64,000 nt of DNA from Corynebacterium urogenitale (GCF_009026825.1 NZ_CP045032.1:2170001-2234000), one strand, 5' to 3'. Positions 16,373 to 26,357 are shown, counted from the first letter of the stretch. The notes: a model not told the origin generated them from the sequence alone. Translations and numbers: made by a program.

Positions 16373-18634
16373 ATGAACTCCGCAAGTAATTCACCGCTCG
16401 GCGCCATGGGAAAGCTCTTTGCCACCATCGTCGTGGGCGGACTGCTCTGCGCCCTCGCTCTGGCTCCCTTCGCCACCGCGGGTGGCTGGGCCATTAATTC
16501 CAGCGTGGATACGATGAATTCCAACTTGCAGGACATCTCGGAAAATGACTCCGTCCCACTCACCACCACCATCACCGATCGCGATGGCAAGCCGCTGGCA
16601 TGGCTGTACGACCAGCGCCGGTATGCAGTGGAATCGGACGAGATCTCTCAGGAGATGAAAGATTCCATCGTCGCCATCGAGGACCGTCGCTTCTACGAAC
16701 ACGGTGGCGTCGACCTTCGCGGCACGCTCCGCGCCTTGGCGGCCAACCTCACCAGCGGCGGAGTGAGCGAGGGCGCCTCCACCCTCAACCAGCAGTACGT
16801 CAAAAACTATCTTCTGCTGATCAACGCCGAGAACGACGATGAGCGCAATGCCGCAATTGAAACCTCCATCCCCCGCAAGCTGCGTGAGATGCGCATGGCC
16901 AGCGATCTGGATAAGGAATTTTCGAAGGACGAGATCCTCACCCGCTACCTCAACCTCATCAGCTTCGGCCGGGGCGCCTACGGCATCGAGGCCGCAGCCC
17001 GCACCTTCTTCGGCATTCCCGCCTCCAAGTTGAACACCGCGCAGTCCGCTTTCCTCGCCGGCGTGGTGCAATCCACCAGCGCACTGGATCCTTATGAAAA
17101 CCCCGAGGGCGCGAAGAACCGCCGTAACGCCGTATTGCAGGCGCGCGTCACCGCCGGCACGCTCACCCAGAAGGAGGCCGACGCCGCCGCTGCTCAGCCC
17201 CTCGGAGTGCTGAAGAAGCCGAAGAGCGACCCCAATGGCTGCATCGGCGCCGGTGGCGCTGGGTTCTTCTGCGACTATGTCCTGGAGTACTTGGAGGGCA
17301 AGGGCTTTTCCAGGGAGCAGCTGGCCTCCGGCGGCTACACCATCAAGACCACGCTTGACCGCAATGCCCAGGAGGCCGCGGAGCAGGCTACTGCCAATAA
17401 CGTGTCCCCCGAACAGCCTGGCGTGTCCGCCACCGCTAACTTCATCGCCCCACGCAATGACAATCACGAGGTCGTGGCGATGGCCTCCTCCCGCACCTAT
17501 GGCCTGGATTCCAACAAGCAGGAAACGGTCAATCCAGTCACCCACTCCATGCAGGGGCACGGAGCAGGCTCGATTTTCAAGATTTTCCCCGCCGCCCTCG
17601 CCATTGAGGATGGCATGGGCCTCAACACCGTCTTGGCCGTCCCCAACCGCGTGGAAGTCGACGGCATGGGCGCCGGCGGCGCAGAGAACTGCCCGCCCAC
17701 GAAGTACTGCGTAGAAAACGTCTCCTCCTACAAGCCCACGATGACTCTCAAGGAGGCTCTGGCACAGTCGCCAAATACGCCGTTCATCACGGTGCTTAAA
17801 GATGTCGGAGTGGGCCGTGCGGTGGACCTGGCCGTGAAGCTGGGCTTGCGGTCCTATGCGGAGAAGGGCACCCACGATGAGGACACGTCCCTGCAGCAGT
17901 ACATTAAGGACGCGAACATGGGCTCCTTCGCCTTGGGCCCCACCGCAGTGGATCCACTGGAGCTTTCCAACGTGGCCGCCTCCATCGCTGATAACGGTCG
18001 CTGGTGCGAGCCGCTGCCCGTGCTCCGCATCACTGACCGCAATGGCAAGGCAGTGAAGCTCGACAAGACTCCGTGCGAGCAGGCCCTGAAGAAGGAGACC
18101 GCGAACGCCCTGTCCAACGCTATGGGCTCCGATGTCTCTTCCGGCACCGCCTCCGCCTCCGCATCGGCGACGGGCTGGTCCGGCCCGATGTCCGCCAAGA
18201 CCGGCACCACGGAAACCAGCTACTCCGCCGCCTTCATGGGCTTCACCCCGGGATGGGCCGGCTCCACCTACATCTTCAACGATGGCGGCACCGCCCAGAA
18301 CCTCTGCACCGGCCCCGTCCGCCAGTGCGCCGATGGCAACCTCTACGGCGGCCTGGAGCCCGCGCGCATCTACTTCTCCTCCACCCTGCCGGTGATCGGC
18401 GATTATGGTGGCCCGCAGCTGCCTAGCTACGACCGGAAGTTCGACCGTGGAACGAACCCGCCGAAGGATGCCGCGCCGCCGGCGTCGTCGCAGCCAGAAC
18501 AGGGAGGGAACGCCCCCGCGCCCGCGGAGCGACCACGCCGCCCACAGCGCACCCCGCGGCAAGACTGGGAACGCTTCCGCAATGACGCGGAGGAGTTCCT
18601 CAGCAATCTGGACTCCGCACTGCGGGGCTTCTAA
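16373..18634 (+). CDS. ponA: Bifunctional class A penicillin-binding protein 1A
   Basis: A 753-residue peptidoglycan synthase with one N-terminal membrane helix (about 15-38). The glycosyltransferase domain carries the catalytic Glu in EDRRFYEH (103-110), and the chain STLNQQYVKN is typical. The transpeptidase motifs are complete: Ser400-I-F-Lys403, Ser466-P-Asn468 and Lys609-Thr-Gly. The C-terminus (about 690-753) is a Pro/Arg-rich cytoplasmic or periplasmic tail, with no PASTA domain. The place between the whiB-like gene and the metallophosphoesterase equals M. tuberculosis ponA2 and C. glutamicum pbp1a. It probably builds polar cell wall. Confidence 0.95.
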   Translation: MNSASNSPLGAMGKLFATIVVGGLLCALALAPFATAGGWAINSSVDTMNSNLQDISENDSVPLTTTITDRDGKPLAWLYDQRRYAVESDEISQEMKDSIVAIEDRRFYEHGGVDLRGTLRALAANLTSGGVSEGASTLNQQYVKNYLLLINAENDDERNAAIETSIPRKLREMRMASDLDKEFSKDEILTRYLNLISFGRGAYGIEAAARTFFGIPASKLNTAQSAFLAGVVQSTSALDPYENPEGAKNRRNAVLQARVTAGTLTQKEADAAAAQPLGVLKKPKSDPNGCIGAGGAGFFCDYVLEYLEGKGFSREQLASGGYTIKTTLDRNAQEAAEQATANNVSPEQPGVSATANFIAPRNDNHEVVAMASSRTYGLDSNKQETVNPVTHSMQGHGAGSIFKIFPAALAIEDGMGLNTVLAVPNRVEVDGMGAGGAENCPPTKYCVENVSSYKPTMTLKEALAQSPNTPFITVLKDVGVGRAVDLAVKLGLRSYAEKGTHDEDTSLQQYIKDANMGSFALGPTAVDPLELSNVAASIADNGRWCEPLPVLRITDRNGKAVKLDKTPCEQALKKETANALSNAMGSDVSSGTASASASATGWSGPMSAKTGTTETSYSAAFMGFTPGWAGSTYIFNDGGTAQNLCTGPVRQCADGNLYGGLEPARIYFSSTLPVIGDYGGPQLPSYDRKFDRGTNPPKDAAPPASSQPEQGGNAPAPAERPRRPQRTPRQDWERFRNDAEEFLSNLDSALRGF

Positions 18635-18658
18635 AGCATCACCGCTAAACTAGGCCGG

Positions 18659-19630
18659 GTGAGTACCAAGCTTGTTCAAACCCTCCTGGCCACTGGAGCT
18701 GGCCTGGCCGCCGCTGGTATCGGCGTGCTGTTCGCCGCTAACCGCGAGATCCGCCAGTTCGAGCTGAAGCAGGTGACCGCGCCCGTGCTGGAGCCTGACA
18801 CCTTCGAGGACCCAGAGACGGAAGCTTTCACCATCCTCCACGTCTCCGACCTGCACATGCTGGATCGCCAGAAGCTGAAGCAGGCGTGGGTGGCGGGCTT
18901 GGAAAGCTATGATTTCGATATCGTCATCAACACCGGCGATAACCTGGGCGAGGACAAGGGCGTGCCTGGTGTCCTGCGCGCCCTCGACCCGCTGATGCAC
19001 CACCCCGGCGCGTTCGTCTTCGGCTCGAATGACTATTTCGCCCCGCGTCCGGTCAACCCTTTCATTTATCTCTTAGGCAAAAAACGCAAGCCGAGCAGGG
19101 TGGAGCTGCCGTGGCGCGGCATGCGCGCTGCGTTCATCGAGCGGGGTTGGAACGACGCCACTCACCGCCACGTGGAGTTCTCCGTGGAGCCTCGGGAGGA
19201 TGCCACCTTCCCACGCCACCACAAGTTCAACCTTGATATCGCCGGTGTGGATGACCCCCACCACGAGCTCAACGACTTTTCACAGATCGCCGGTGGCCCG
19301 AACCCCGATGCGGACCTGGCGATTGGCCTCACGCACTCGCCGGAGCCGGAAGTGCTGGATCAGTTCGCGGCGGAGGGCTACCAGTTGGTGCTGTCCGGGC
19401 ACACCCACGGCGGTCAGCTGTGCCTGCCGGGGAGCCGGGCGATCGTAACAAACTGTGGCCTTGACCGTTCCCGCGTGCAGGGCTTGTCGCGGTGGAGCGA
19501 GCGCCTGTGGTTGCACGTGTCCAATGGGCTGGGAAACTCCAAGTACGTTCCTTTCCGCACGTTCTGCCGCCCATCGGCCACGCTGATCCACGTGGTGGAG
19601 CGCGACCAGGCCGATCCTCGGGAGCAGTAA
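18659..19630 (+). CDS. Metallophosphoesterase (Rv3683-like, YkuE/PP2A-type)
   Basis: A 323-residue calcineurin-like phosphoesterase with an N-terminal signal-anchor (about 5-28). Metal-binding motifs appear in order: HVSDLHM, NTGDNLGE, FGSNDYFAP (the usual GNHD is GSND here), THSPE and LSGHTHGGQ. The His of the GNHE/D motif is replaced by Asp-flanked Asn, so metal binding may differ slightly. YkuE-type enzymes act on phospholipids or UDP-linked substrates at the membrane. It starts 25 bp after ponA and is probably co-transcribed. The start is GTG. Confidence 0.85.
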   Translation: MSTKLVQTLLATGAGLAAAGIGVLFAANREIRQFELKQVTAPVLEPDTFEDPETEAFTILHVSDLHMLDRQKLKQAWVAGLESYDFDIVINTGDNLGEDKGVPGVLRALDPLMHHPGAFVFGSNDYFAPRPVNPFIYLLGKKRKPSRVELPWRGMRAAFIERGWNDATHRHVEFSVEPREDATFPRHHKFNLDIAGVDDPHHELNDFSQIAGGPNPDADLAIGLTHSPEPEVLDQFAAEGYQLVLSGHTHGGQLCLPGSRAIVTNCGLDRSRVQGLSRWSERLWLHVSNGLGNSKYVPFRTFCRPSATLIHVVERDQADPREQ

Positions 19631-19712
19631 CCTGCCCGCCTCTCTCCACCGGGATGAACAGGCGTTTTGTGGGCATGTTGGCTCAGGAGTACAGTGACAG
19701 TCTGTAACAGAC

Positions 19713-19789
19713 CGGGATATGGCGCAGTTTGGTAGCGCACCTCGTTCGGGACGAGGGGGTCGCAGGTTCAAATCCTGTTATCCCGACCA
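19713..19789 (+). tRNA. tRNA-Pro (anticodon CGG)
   Basis: A 77-base cloverleaf with encoded CCA. The acceptor arms CGGGATA and TATCCCG pair fully. The anticodon stem CCTCG/CGAGG encloses the loop TTCGGGA with anticodon CGG. The T-loop GGTTCAAATCC is canonical. Confidence 0.96.
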
Positions 19790-19793
19790 CGCA

Positions 19794-19826
19794 CCCGCCC
19801 TCATCAGACGATGAGAGGCGGGTTTT
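19794..19826 (+). terminator. Terminator after tRNA-Pro
   Basis: CCCGCC plus CTCATC (19794-19805) pairs with GATGAG and GGCGGG (19810-19822, one bulged A), with an AGAC loop and a TTTT tail at 19823-19826. It is a strong Rho-independent terminator 4 bases after the tRNA. Confidence 0.88.
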
Positions 19827-20024
19827 CTGCACCCCAGTACACTAGTCCGACCCCCCGAAAAGGTGAGGATGGGCAACTGATACACTGATCTAGTCGCATA
19901 ACTTTCCGTCCATGTTCCGAGTGGACGCGTGTCGCCTTGACACTTCGATCACGCGGGACCTGTGGTTCTTTGTGTGAGGTTGCTTAACGTTTTCGACCAT
20001 TGAAGAGTTGGGGTGTAAACACGC
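19827..20024 (+). promoter_or_regulatory. mrp operon leader region with several small hairpins
   Basis: This 198-bp stretch precedes mrpA and codes for nothing convincing. It holds CGTCCA/TGGACG (a 6-bp stem around TGTTCCGAG, near 19909-19929) followed at once by GTGTC/GACAC around GCCTT. I do not recognise a known riboswitch class. The promoter was not fixed with confidence. Confidence 0.3.
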
Positions 20025-23000
20025 GTGGCTCTTTTCGCCGTCCCCGCAATTATCGCCGTGGCCCTCGCCGTGGTCCCGTTATTGGTCAAAGTCCTTGACC
20101 GAAACGCCGGCTGGCCACTAGCCATCACATTCATCGGCACTGCCGCATATGTGATCAAACATGCCGATCCCATACTCCACGGCCACGAAGCAGTGTGGTC
20201 CGTGACGTGGATCAAAGGCCTCCTAGCCTCCCCGGACGGCGGCGCCAACGATGTGGAATTCGTTTTCCGCATGGACGCACTGAGCCTCTTCTTCACCCTC
20301 CTAGCACTACTCATCGGCGCGGTGGTCTTCATCTACTCCACCCGCTACCTGCACCGAGGCACGAAGATCATGAGCTTCTACCTGCTCATGACCGCCTTCA
20401 TGCTCGCCGTGCTGCTGCTGGTGCTCGCGGATGACGTGATGCTGTTGTTCATCGGCTGGGAGCTGGTCTCCCTGGCCTCCTTCTTCCTCATCGCGCGCTC
20501 CGGTTCCGGTGGTGAAGCTGGCTCCACTCGTACGCTGATCCTCACCTTCACCGGTGGCCTGCTCCTGCTGGCAGCGATCGGCATGATGGTCGCCACGACC
20601 GGCACCACGCGCCTGTCGGAGATCATCGCCTCCCCAGCCTGGGAGGGCGATCCGGTACGCATTGGCCTGCTGGCCGTGCTCATCGCTTTGGCAGGATTCT
20701 CTAAGGCCGCGCAGATTCCCTTCCACTTCTGGCTACCAGAGGCCATGGCCGCAGACACCCCAGTATCCGCGTTCCTGCACGCCGCAGCAGTGGTCAAGGC
20801 GGGCATCTATCTGCTCATGCGCTTCTCCGGCCTGTTCCAAGACGTGATGCTCTGGCACCTGATGCTGATCATCGTCGGCATGACCACCGCCATCATGGCC
20901 GCCATCTTCGCCATGCAGAAGACGGATCTGAAGAAGCTCACCGCCTACTCCACCGTCTCCCAGCTGGGCTGGATCGTCACCACCATCGGCGTGGGCACGC
21001 CCTTCGCCCTCGCAGCTGCCCTGGTGCACACCGCATCCCACGCACTATTTAAGTCCTCCCTGTTCATGCTCGCCGGCGTGATCGACCACCAGACGGGCAC
21101 CCGCGATATCCGTCGCCTCGGCTCCATCTGGCGCCGCATGCCCTTCACCTTCGTGGCAGCGGTCATCGCAGCAGCCTCCATGGCGGCAGTTCCCCCAACC
21201 TTCGGCTTCGTCTCCAAGGAGGGCATGCTGGAGGCCTTCGAGGGCGCACCGCTTCCACATGCCGGGGTCATCGCGCTTCTGGTGGCCGCTGGCGTCGGCG
21301 CCTTGGCTACGTTCCTGTACTCCGCGCGCTACGTCACCGGAGCCTTCATCGACGGCCCGCGCGACATGAGCAAGGTCAAGGAAGCATCCCCACTGCTGCT
21401 GATCCCCGCCGCGCTGCCTGGTGTGCTCTCCCTGCCGGTCGTGTTCTTCATGGGGCGCTTCGACCACTCCATTGACTCCGTGGTCGCATCCACCGGAGTG
21501 GGAACTGCGGAAACGCACCTCAAGCTCTGGCACGGCCTGACCGTACCTCTGTACATCTCCGTAGCCGTGCTAGTCCTCGGCGTGGTGGGCGTGGCATACC
21601 GCCACCGCATTTCGCGCGTCATGGAGGGGCGTCGACTCGGCATCGCCACCGGCTCACAGATCGTTTCCCGCGGTGCAGAGATGGCCACCAACTGGGGTCG
21701 TCGGGTCGGTCGCATGGCCAATTCCCAGTCGCCCAACCGCCACGTGCTGTGGATCTTCGCCCTCATCATCGGGTTGGCCGTCGCCGGCTTCATGGCCCCT
21801 GGCCGCCTGGCGGGCCTGGCTTCCCTGGATCCACGCATAGAGAACATCGACCGCCCAACGGACCTCATCGCACTAGCGCTCATCGCGCTGCCCGTGCTGG
21901 GCATCATCTCCACCCGCTCCCGCCTGGCGTCGATCATCCTGCTGGGCATCGTCGGCGTGGGCGTGTCCTGGATGATGCTGACCCTCGGCGCACCAGACGT
22001 TGCCCTGACCAACCTACTGGTGGAATTCTGCGTGGTCGTGATCATGATGATGGTGCTGCGCCATCAGCCGCGCCTGTACCTGCGCGAGGGCGAAAACCGC
22101 ACGAAGTTCGCCACCGCGCTGGCCGTGATCATCGGCATCATCACCTTCTTCGGCGTGTTCTTCCTCATGGGCCGCCACGACAAGCCAGAGATCGCCAAGT
22201 GGTACCTGGACAACACCCCAGAGATCTCCGGCGCCAACAACGTGGTCGCGGTCATCCTCGTGGAATTCCGCGCATTCGATACTCTGGGCGAGCTCACGGT
22301 GCTCGGCATGGCAGGCATCGTCATCGCCGCGATCATCGGCTCTATCCCGCGCTCCCCACTGCCGGGCTACGGTCCCGGCTCCACCGCCGAGTTGTTCCGC
22401 GCGGAGGGCTCCACCCGCTTCCCTGATGTCCACAAGGTGCCGGAGCTCGCGCCGTTCTACTCCAAGTACCTGCGCTCCGCGCACCTGAACTCTATCCCGG
22501 GCCGAATGACGCTCTACCCGGTGCTGCCATTCGTCGGCATCGTCTCCCTCGTCACCTTCTGGCGCGGGCACCAAGCCCCGGGCGGCGGCTTCCTCGCGGC
22601 CCTCGTCGCCGCGGGTGGATTGTTCCTCTGGTACGTCTCCCAACCCCGCGCACGCAAGCTGGGATCCGATGAAATGGGCTACCGCTTCATCGGCGTCGGC
22701 GTGATCGTCGCCCTCGTCACCGGCCTCATCGGCTACTACAAGGGCAGCTTCCTCGCGCCGATCCACGGCGAGATCCTCGGCCAGCACGTCTCGTCCTCGC
22801 TCATCTTCGACCTCGGCGTGTACTTCGCGGTGGTCGGCCTCATCATCGTGGTGATCAACCAGCTCGGTGGGAAAGACCGCCCAGGCACGGATCCGACGAA
22901 GAAACCAGGCCCACAGCAGACGCCCCTGGGCATCGCCCCCTCCGCGTCGAACCGTGGCAAATCCAGCCGCAGTTCCCAGGCACGCCGAAAGCTCGGCGAG

Positions 23001-23243
23001 GCGTTCACACAGCCGGATCGCAAGCCATCACCGGTGGAGGCTCATGTTCCCAACGAGCACGCAGACTCCAAGGTCGCGGTCATGGTGCCGGGATCGAACA
23101 TCGTGCTCAACCCCTCCGCGGTGGATGAGGAGAGACGCCGAGCGGCCGAGGTACACCGCCAAGAACGCGAGGCCGCGAAGAACCGCTCCAGCAAGAAGCC
23201 AGAAACTAGTGACAAGACCAGCGAGAAGGAGGATAACCAGTGA
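20025..23243 (+). CDS. mrpA: Mrp Na+/H+ antiporter subunit A fused to subunit B
   Basis: A 1072-residue multi-pass membrane protein, the largest subunit of the Mrp (Mnh/Sha) cation/proton antiporter. Residues about 1-520 are the NuoL-like proton-translocating part, with GWELVSLASFFLIARSGSG, the conserved lysine region FSKAAQIPFHFWLPEAM and MQKTDLKKLTAYSTVSQLG. About 590-760 are MbhE/DUF4040-like helices, and about 810-950 form an MrpB-like domain (WRGHQAPGGGFLAALVAAGG). A polar, basic tail of about 120 residues follows. No separate mrpB exists in the operon, which fits this fusion. The start is GTG at 20025 and the stop overlaps mrpC (GTGA). Confidence 0.94.
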   Translation: MALFAVPAIIAVALAVVPLLVKVLDRNAGWPLAITFIGTAAYVIKHADPILHGHEAVWSVTWIKGLLASPDGGANDVEFVFRMDALSLFFTLLALLIGAVVFIYSTRYLHRGTKIMSFYLLMTAFMLAVLLLVLADDVMLLFIGWELVSLASFFLIARSGSGGEAGSTRTLILTFTGGLLLLAAIGMMVATTGTTRLSEIIASPAWEGDPVRIGLLAVLIALAGFSKAAQIPFHFWLPEAMAADTPVSAFLHAAAVVKAGIYLLMRFSGLFQDVMLWHLMLIIVGMTTAIMAAIFAMQKTDLKKLTAYSTVSQLGWIVTTIGVGTPFALAAALVHTASHALFKSSLFMLAGVIDHQTGTRDIRRLGSIWRRMPFTFVAAVIAAASMAAVPPTFGFVSKEGMLEAFEGAPLPHAGVIALLVAAGVGALATFLYSARYVTGAFIDGPRDMSKVKEASPLLLIPAALPGVLSLPVVFFMGRFDHSIDSVVASTGVGTAETHLKLWHGLTVPLYISVAVLVLGVVGVAYRHRISRVMEGRRLGIATGSQIVSRGAEMATNWGRRVGRMANSQSPNRHVLWIFALIIGLAVAGFMAPGRLAGLASLDPRIENIDRPTDLIALALIALPVLGIISTRSRLASIILLGIVGVGVSWMMLTLGAPDVALTNLLVEFCVVVIMMMVLRHQPRLYLREGENRTKFATALAVIIGIITFFGVFFLMGRHDKPEIAKWYLDNTPEISGANNVVAVILVEFRAFDTLGELTVLGMAGIVIAAIIGSIPRSPLPGYGPGSTAELFRAEGSTRFPDVHKVPELAPFYSKYLRSAHLNSIPGRMTLYPVLPFVGIVSLVTFWRGHQAPGGGFLAALVAAGGLFLWYVSQPRARKLGSDEMGYRFIGVGVIVALVTGLIGYYKGSFLAPIHGEILGQHVSSSLIFDLGVYFAVVGLIIVVINQLGGKDRPGTDPTKKPGPQQTPLGIAPSASNRGKSSRSSQARRKLGEAFTQPDRKPSPVEAHVPNEHADSKVAVMVPGSNIVLNPSAVDEERRRAAEVHRQEREAAKNRSSKKPETSDKTSEKEDNQ

Positions 23244-23728
23244 TCATCGCAGCAATCATTGCCATCCTCATCGCCGGCGGCGTGTACATGATCATGCAAC
23301 GCGGCATGTTCCGCCTCATCGTTGGCCTCACCCTGCTCAGCCACGGCGTGAACCTGCTAATCCTCGCCGCAGGCATCGGGGCCTGGCGCTTCGAGCCACT
23401 CATGGACCGGGCGACCACGGATCAGGCAGCGGATCCTTTGCCGCAGGCGTTCGTGCTGACTGCCATCGTGATCTCCATGGCCTCCACCGCCGTGATGCTC
23501 GTCCTCGCCGCCCTCGGCCGCGACGACGACACGCGCACCACCGAAACGCCAGAGCGTTCCGCCCAGAAGCTACGTGCGTTGCAGACCATGGGCCGAGAGG
23601 CGGGGCACATCGACCCAGATTCCACCCGCGCAACGAAGCGCACGCAGCGCGATGACGCCGCCCGTGGAGCCAACCAGCATTACGGACCGACCACGAAGAC
23701 CTCGTCCACGAAGGGAGAGTCCAAGTAA
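23240..23728 (+). CDS. mrpC: Mrp antiporter subunit C (NuoK-like)
   Basis: A 162-residue membrane protein with three transmembrane helices in the first 95 residues, of the NuoK/MnhC type (GMFRLIVGLTLLSHGVNLLI and DPLPQAFVLTAIVISMASTAV). The remaining ~65 residues are a polar tail (DDDTRTTETPERSAQKLRAL and onward) that is longer than in typical MrpC proteins of about 112 residues. It overlaps mrpA by 4 bp and mrpD by 1 bp (TAATG). It is part of the proton-conducting membrane arm. Confidence 0.93.
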   Translation: MIIAAIIAILIAGGVYMIMQRGMFRLIVGLTLLSHGVNLLILAAGIGAWRFEPLMDRATTDQAADPLPQAFVLTAIVISMASTAVMLVLAALGRDDDTRTTETPERSAQKLRALQTMGREAGHIDPDSTRATKRTQRDDAARGANQHYGPTTKTSSTKGESK

Positions 23729-25413
23729 TGGCCGCTGGAGCGTACCTTTCCCTTTTCATCCTGGTTCCACTGATGGCCGCCGCGATCGCGGCAATCGTGC
23801 CCTCACTATTCATCCGTCGCCTCATCGGCCTCGCCATCCCGGCGGCGGGTGCGGTCGGGGCGGGTTACCTGCTGTACTACCTCTCCACCTCCGGCGGGCC
23901 GGTGCTCGCCGATAATATCGGCGCCTTCACGGGCGGCATTTCCATCCCGCTGGCCGCCGATACCCTCACCGCAGTAATGCTGCTGGCAACCTCCGTGGTG
24001 GCTTTCGCCGCGAACTGGTTCGCCGATGCGGTTGGTGAAACGAAGACGCGCTTTTTCCCAGCGCTGTCGGTGATGCTCATCGGCGGCGCCTGGGGTGCGC
24101 TGCTGACGGCTGACCTGTTCAACCTCTTCGTGTTCATCGAGGTCATGCTCATGCCGTCCTTCGGCTTGCTGGCGATGACCGGCACGTGGGCCCGCCTCGC
24201 CGCGGCCCGCATGTTCATCATCGTCAACCTCGTGACCTCACTGATCCTGCTCGCGGGTGTGTCCACCACCTACGCCGTGGTCGGCACCACGAACCTCGCG
24301 GCCCTCGCCGGTGCTGCTGGTCCGCGCGGCCAGGTCTTCGCCGATGGTGTCTTCGGCAACCAATGGCAGCTGATGGTCGCCCTGGGCATGGTGCTGCTGG
24401 CGCTGTCCGTCAAGGCTGGCATGGCACCAGTTCACACCTGGCTGCCGCGCGCATACCCCGCTACCTCCCCTGCGGTGATGGCGCTGTTCTCCGGCCTGCA
24501 CACGAAGGTGGCCGTCTACGCGATCTTCCGCATCTACCTGGTGGCCTTCGAGGGCGATGAGTCCTTCGGCTGGGGCATCCTGGGCTTCATGGTCGCGGGC
24601 ATGCTCATCGGCGCTTTCGCGGGCTTGGGTGAATCCACCCTGCGTGGCGTGGTGGCCTATCAGATGGTCAACGGCATCCCGTTCATGCTGGTCGCCCTGG
24701 TCTTCCTCAGCGAGGATGCCCGCCTGATGCTTTCCGCCTCCCTGTTCTACATGCTCCACCACATGGTCGTGGCCAGCGCCCTGATCATGGCCACGGGCTC
24801 GATCGAGGAGACGTACGGCACCGGGCGTATCAGGCCACTGTCGGGTCTGTCGCGCCGCGATCCTTTCCCTTCGATCATCTTCGCCCTTGGCGCGCTCGCC
24901 ATCATCGGCTTCCCGCCGTTTTCCGGCGTGCTTGGCAAGGTGGGCATCGTCATGGGCATCGCCCAGGACGGCACGTGGAAGGCGTGGATCGCCATCGCCG
25001 CCATCATCATTGCTGGTCTCGGCGCTCTTCTGTCGATGCTGTACGTATGGCGCGAGGTCTTCTGGGGCCGCTCAATGAACGCCAACGAGTGCGACCCTTC
25101 CCTCGCCGTCCGCAATCGCTTCGTCTACCCTTCCGCTGCGATGATCGTCCTCTCCGGCGCGATGTTCTTCGGCGCGGGCCCGATTTTCGACGCCACTGGC
25201 CGCGCCGCTGACGATCTCACCGACACGACAGCCTATGTGGAGACAGTGCTCGGGGATCCGGATCAGGCCATCGGTATGGTTCTCGAACCCGGACCAAGTG
25301 GCCTCGCCAACGTTCCCGAGGGCGCCTTGGATTCCATCTCCGAGGCCGCCCAGCGCGAGCAGGAGATTCGCGAGAGACAGATCACCACCACGGATCAGGA
25401 GGCTGATCAGTAA
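23728..25413 (+). CDS. mrpD: Mrp antiporter subunit D (NuoN/NuoM-like)
   Basis: A 561-residue polytopic antiporter-like subunit related to NuoM/NuoN. Landmarks are LFVFIEVMLMPSFGLLAMTG, the lysine segment LALSVKAGMAPVHTWLPRAYPATSPAV and GLHTKVAVYAIFRI, with the conserved Lys/Glu residues for proton transfer. A polar C-terminal extension (about 500-561) ends ERQITTTDQEADQ. It is translationally coupled to mrpC before and mrpE after (TAATG overlaps of one base). Confidence 0.94.
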   Translation: MAAGAYLSLFILVPLMAAAIAAIVPSLFIRRLIGLAIPAAGAVGAGYLLYYLSTSGGPVLADNIGAFTGGISIPLAADTLTAVMLLATSVVAFAANWFADAVGETKTRFFPALSVMLIGGAWGALLTADLFNLFVFIEVMLMPSFGLLAMTGTWARLAAARMFIIVNLVTSLILLAGVSTTYAVVGTTNLAALAGAAGPRGQVFADGVFGNQWQLMVALGMVLLALSVKAGMAPVHTWLPRAYPATSPAVMALFSGLHTKVAVYAIFRIYLVAFEGDESFGWGILGFMVAGMLIGAFAGLGESTLRGVVAYQMVNGIPFMLVALVFLSEDARLMLSASLFYMLHHMVVASALIMATGSIEETYGTGRIRPLSGLSRRDPFPSIIFALGALAIIGFPPFSGVLGKVGIVMGIAQDGTWKAWIAIAAIIIAGLGALLSMLYVWREVFWGRSMNANECDPSLAVRNRFVYPSAAMIVLSGAMFFGAGPIFDATGRAADDLTDTTAYVETVLGDPDQAIGMVLEPGPSGLANVPEGALDSISEAAQREQEIRERQITTTDQEADQ

Positions 25414-26357
25414 TGAAATACCTGCGCATGTTCACCCACTCCATCGGCTACGGAGTCTGGCTGGTCGGGCAGATCATCAAGGAATCGGTGGTCATGGCTG
25501 TCGATACCCTGGGCACCGGCCGGAACATCGCCCCGGTTGTCATCTACTACCCACTGCGCGTGACCAGCGAGCGCAATATCGCAGCCTTTACCGCCTCCAT
25601 CACGATGACGCCGGGCACCCTGGCCCTCGGCATCACCGGTCCGAAGGAAGTGGATTATGACGCGGAGGCTGGCAACCGCACCCGCCGCAACGCCTTCGCC
25701 GTGGGCGAGAATGAATTCCAAACCCACGGCCTCGACCGCGTGCAGCGCTTCCTCGCCGTCCACGCGATGTACGGCAGCAACCCGCAGGAGCTGCTCGATG
25801 ATCTCGCGCACATGGAGGAAAAGCTAGCCCCGAGCGTCAAGGGCAAAAAGATCGACTACGACGTGAAGTACCTCGTGGAGCGCGGCCGTCCCGGCCCGCG
25901 TGGCTTCCGCGGCAGCCGCGGTGGCCGCGTCTCCGACGAAACAGTCTTCGACCTAGAGAAGGTGGATTCCACCCCACACGCCGCAGCCTTCGTCGCGGCG
26001 ATCCTCTCGCAGGATGATGAGGAAGGCTCCCCCGAGGATGTTGCGGGCATGAACCGAGAAGACCGCTACGAGGTGGCGCGCCGCAACGTCGAACGCGCCA
26101 AGTCCCGCCGCGCACAGCACCCGAAGAAGGGTCCCGTGCCGGATGTCGATACCTTCGCCGGCGACAACCTCGGCGCATCCACACCTGACCGGGAGGGTCG
26201 AACCAAACCGGGTGAAACCCTCTACGATCCGCTTTACCCTAAGAGCAACCCGAAGGATGGCGACGTGGACGGCTCCAAACGGAGCACACCAGTACCGAAG
26301 CAGTACGAGGTGGCGTCGAATAAAAAGAAAAAGAAGAAGGGAAAGGAGCCACAGTGA
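25413..26357 (+). CDS. mrpE: Mrp antiporter subunit E with long C-terminal extension
   Basis: A 314-residue protein. The first ~150 residues match MrpE/MnhE: a short hydrophobic N-terminus, then VVIYYPLRVTSERNIAAFTASITMTPGTLALGI and a soluble domain with FLAVHAMYGSNPQELLDDLAHMEEKL. The rest is hydrophilic, rich in Arg, Pro and Lys and low in complexity, ending KKKKKKGKEPQ. Typical MrpE proteins are about 160 residues, so this extension is unusual and is probably cytoplasmic. Overlap with mrpF is GTGA. Confidence 0.9.
   Translation: MKYLRMFTHSIGYGVWLVGQIIKESVVMAVDTLGTGRNIAPVVIYYPLRVTSERNIAAFTASITMTPGTLALGITGPKEVDYDAEAGNRTRRNAFAVGENEFQTHGLDRVQRFLAVHAMYGSNPQELLDDLAHMEEKLAPSVKGKKIDYDVKYLVERGRPGPRGFRGSRGGRVSDETVFDLEKVDSTPHAAAFVAAILSQDDEEGSPEDVAGMNREDRYEVARRNVERAKSRRAQHPKKGPVPDVDTFAGDNLGASTPDREGRTKPGETLYDPLYPKSNPKDGDVDGSKRSTPVPKQYEVASNKKKKKKGKEPQ

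Noticed and set aside
16391..18562. 723-codon minus-strand open frame opposite ponA
   Set aside because: It is antisense to a complete PBP1A with all catalytic motifs, so it is a GC-driven artefact.
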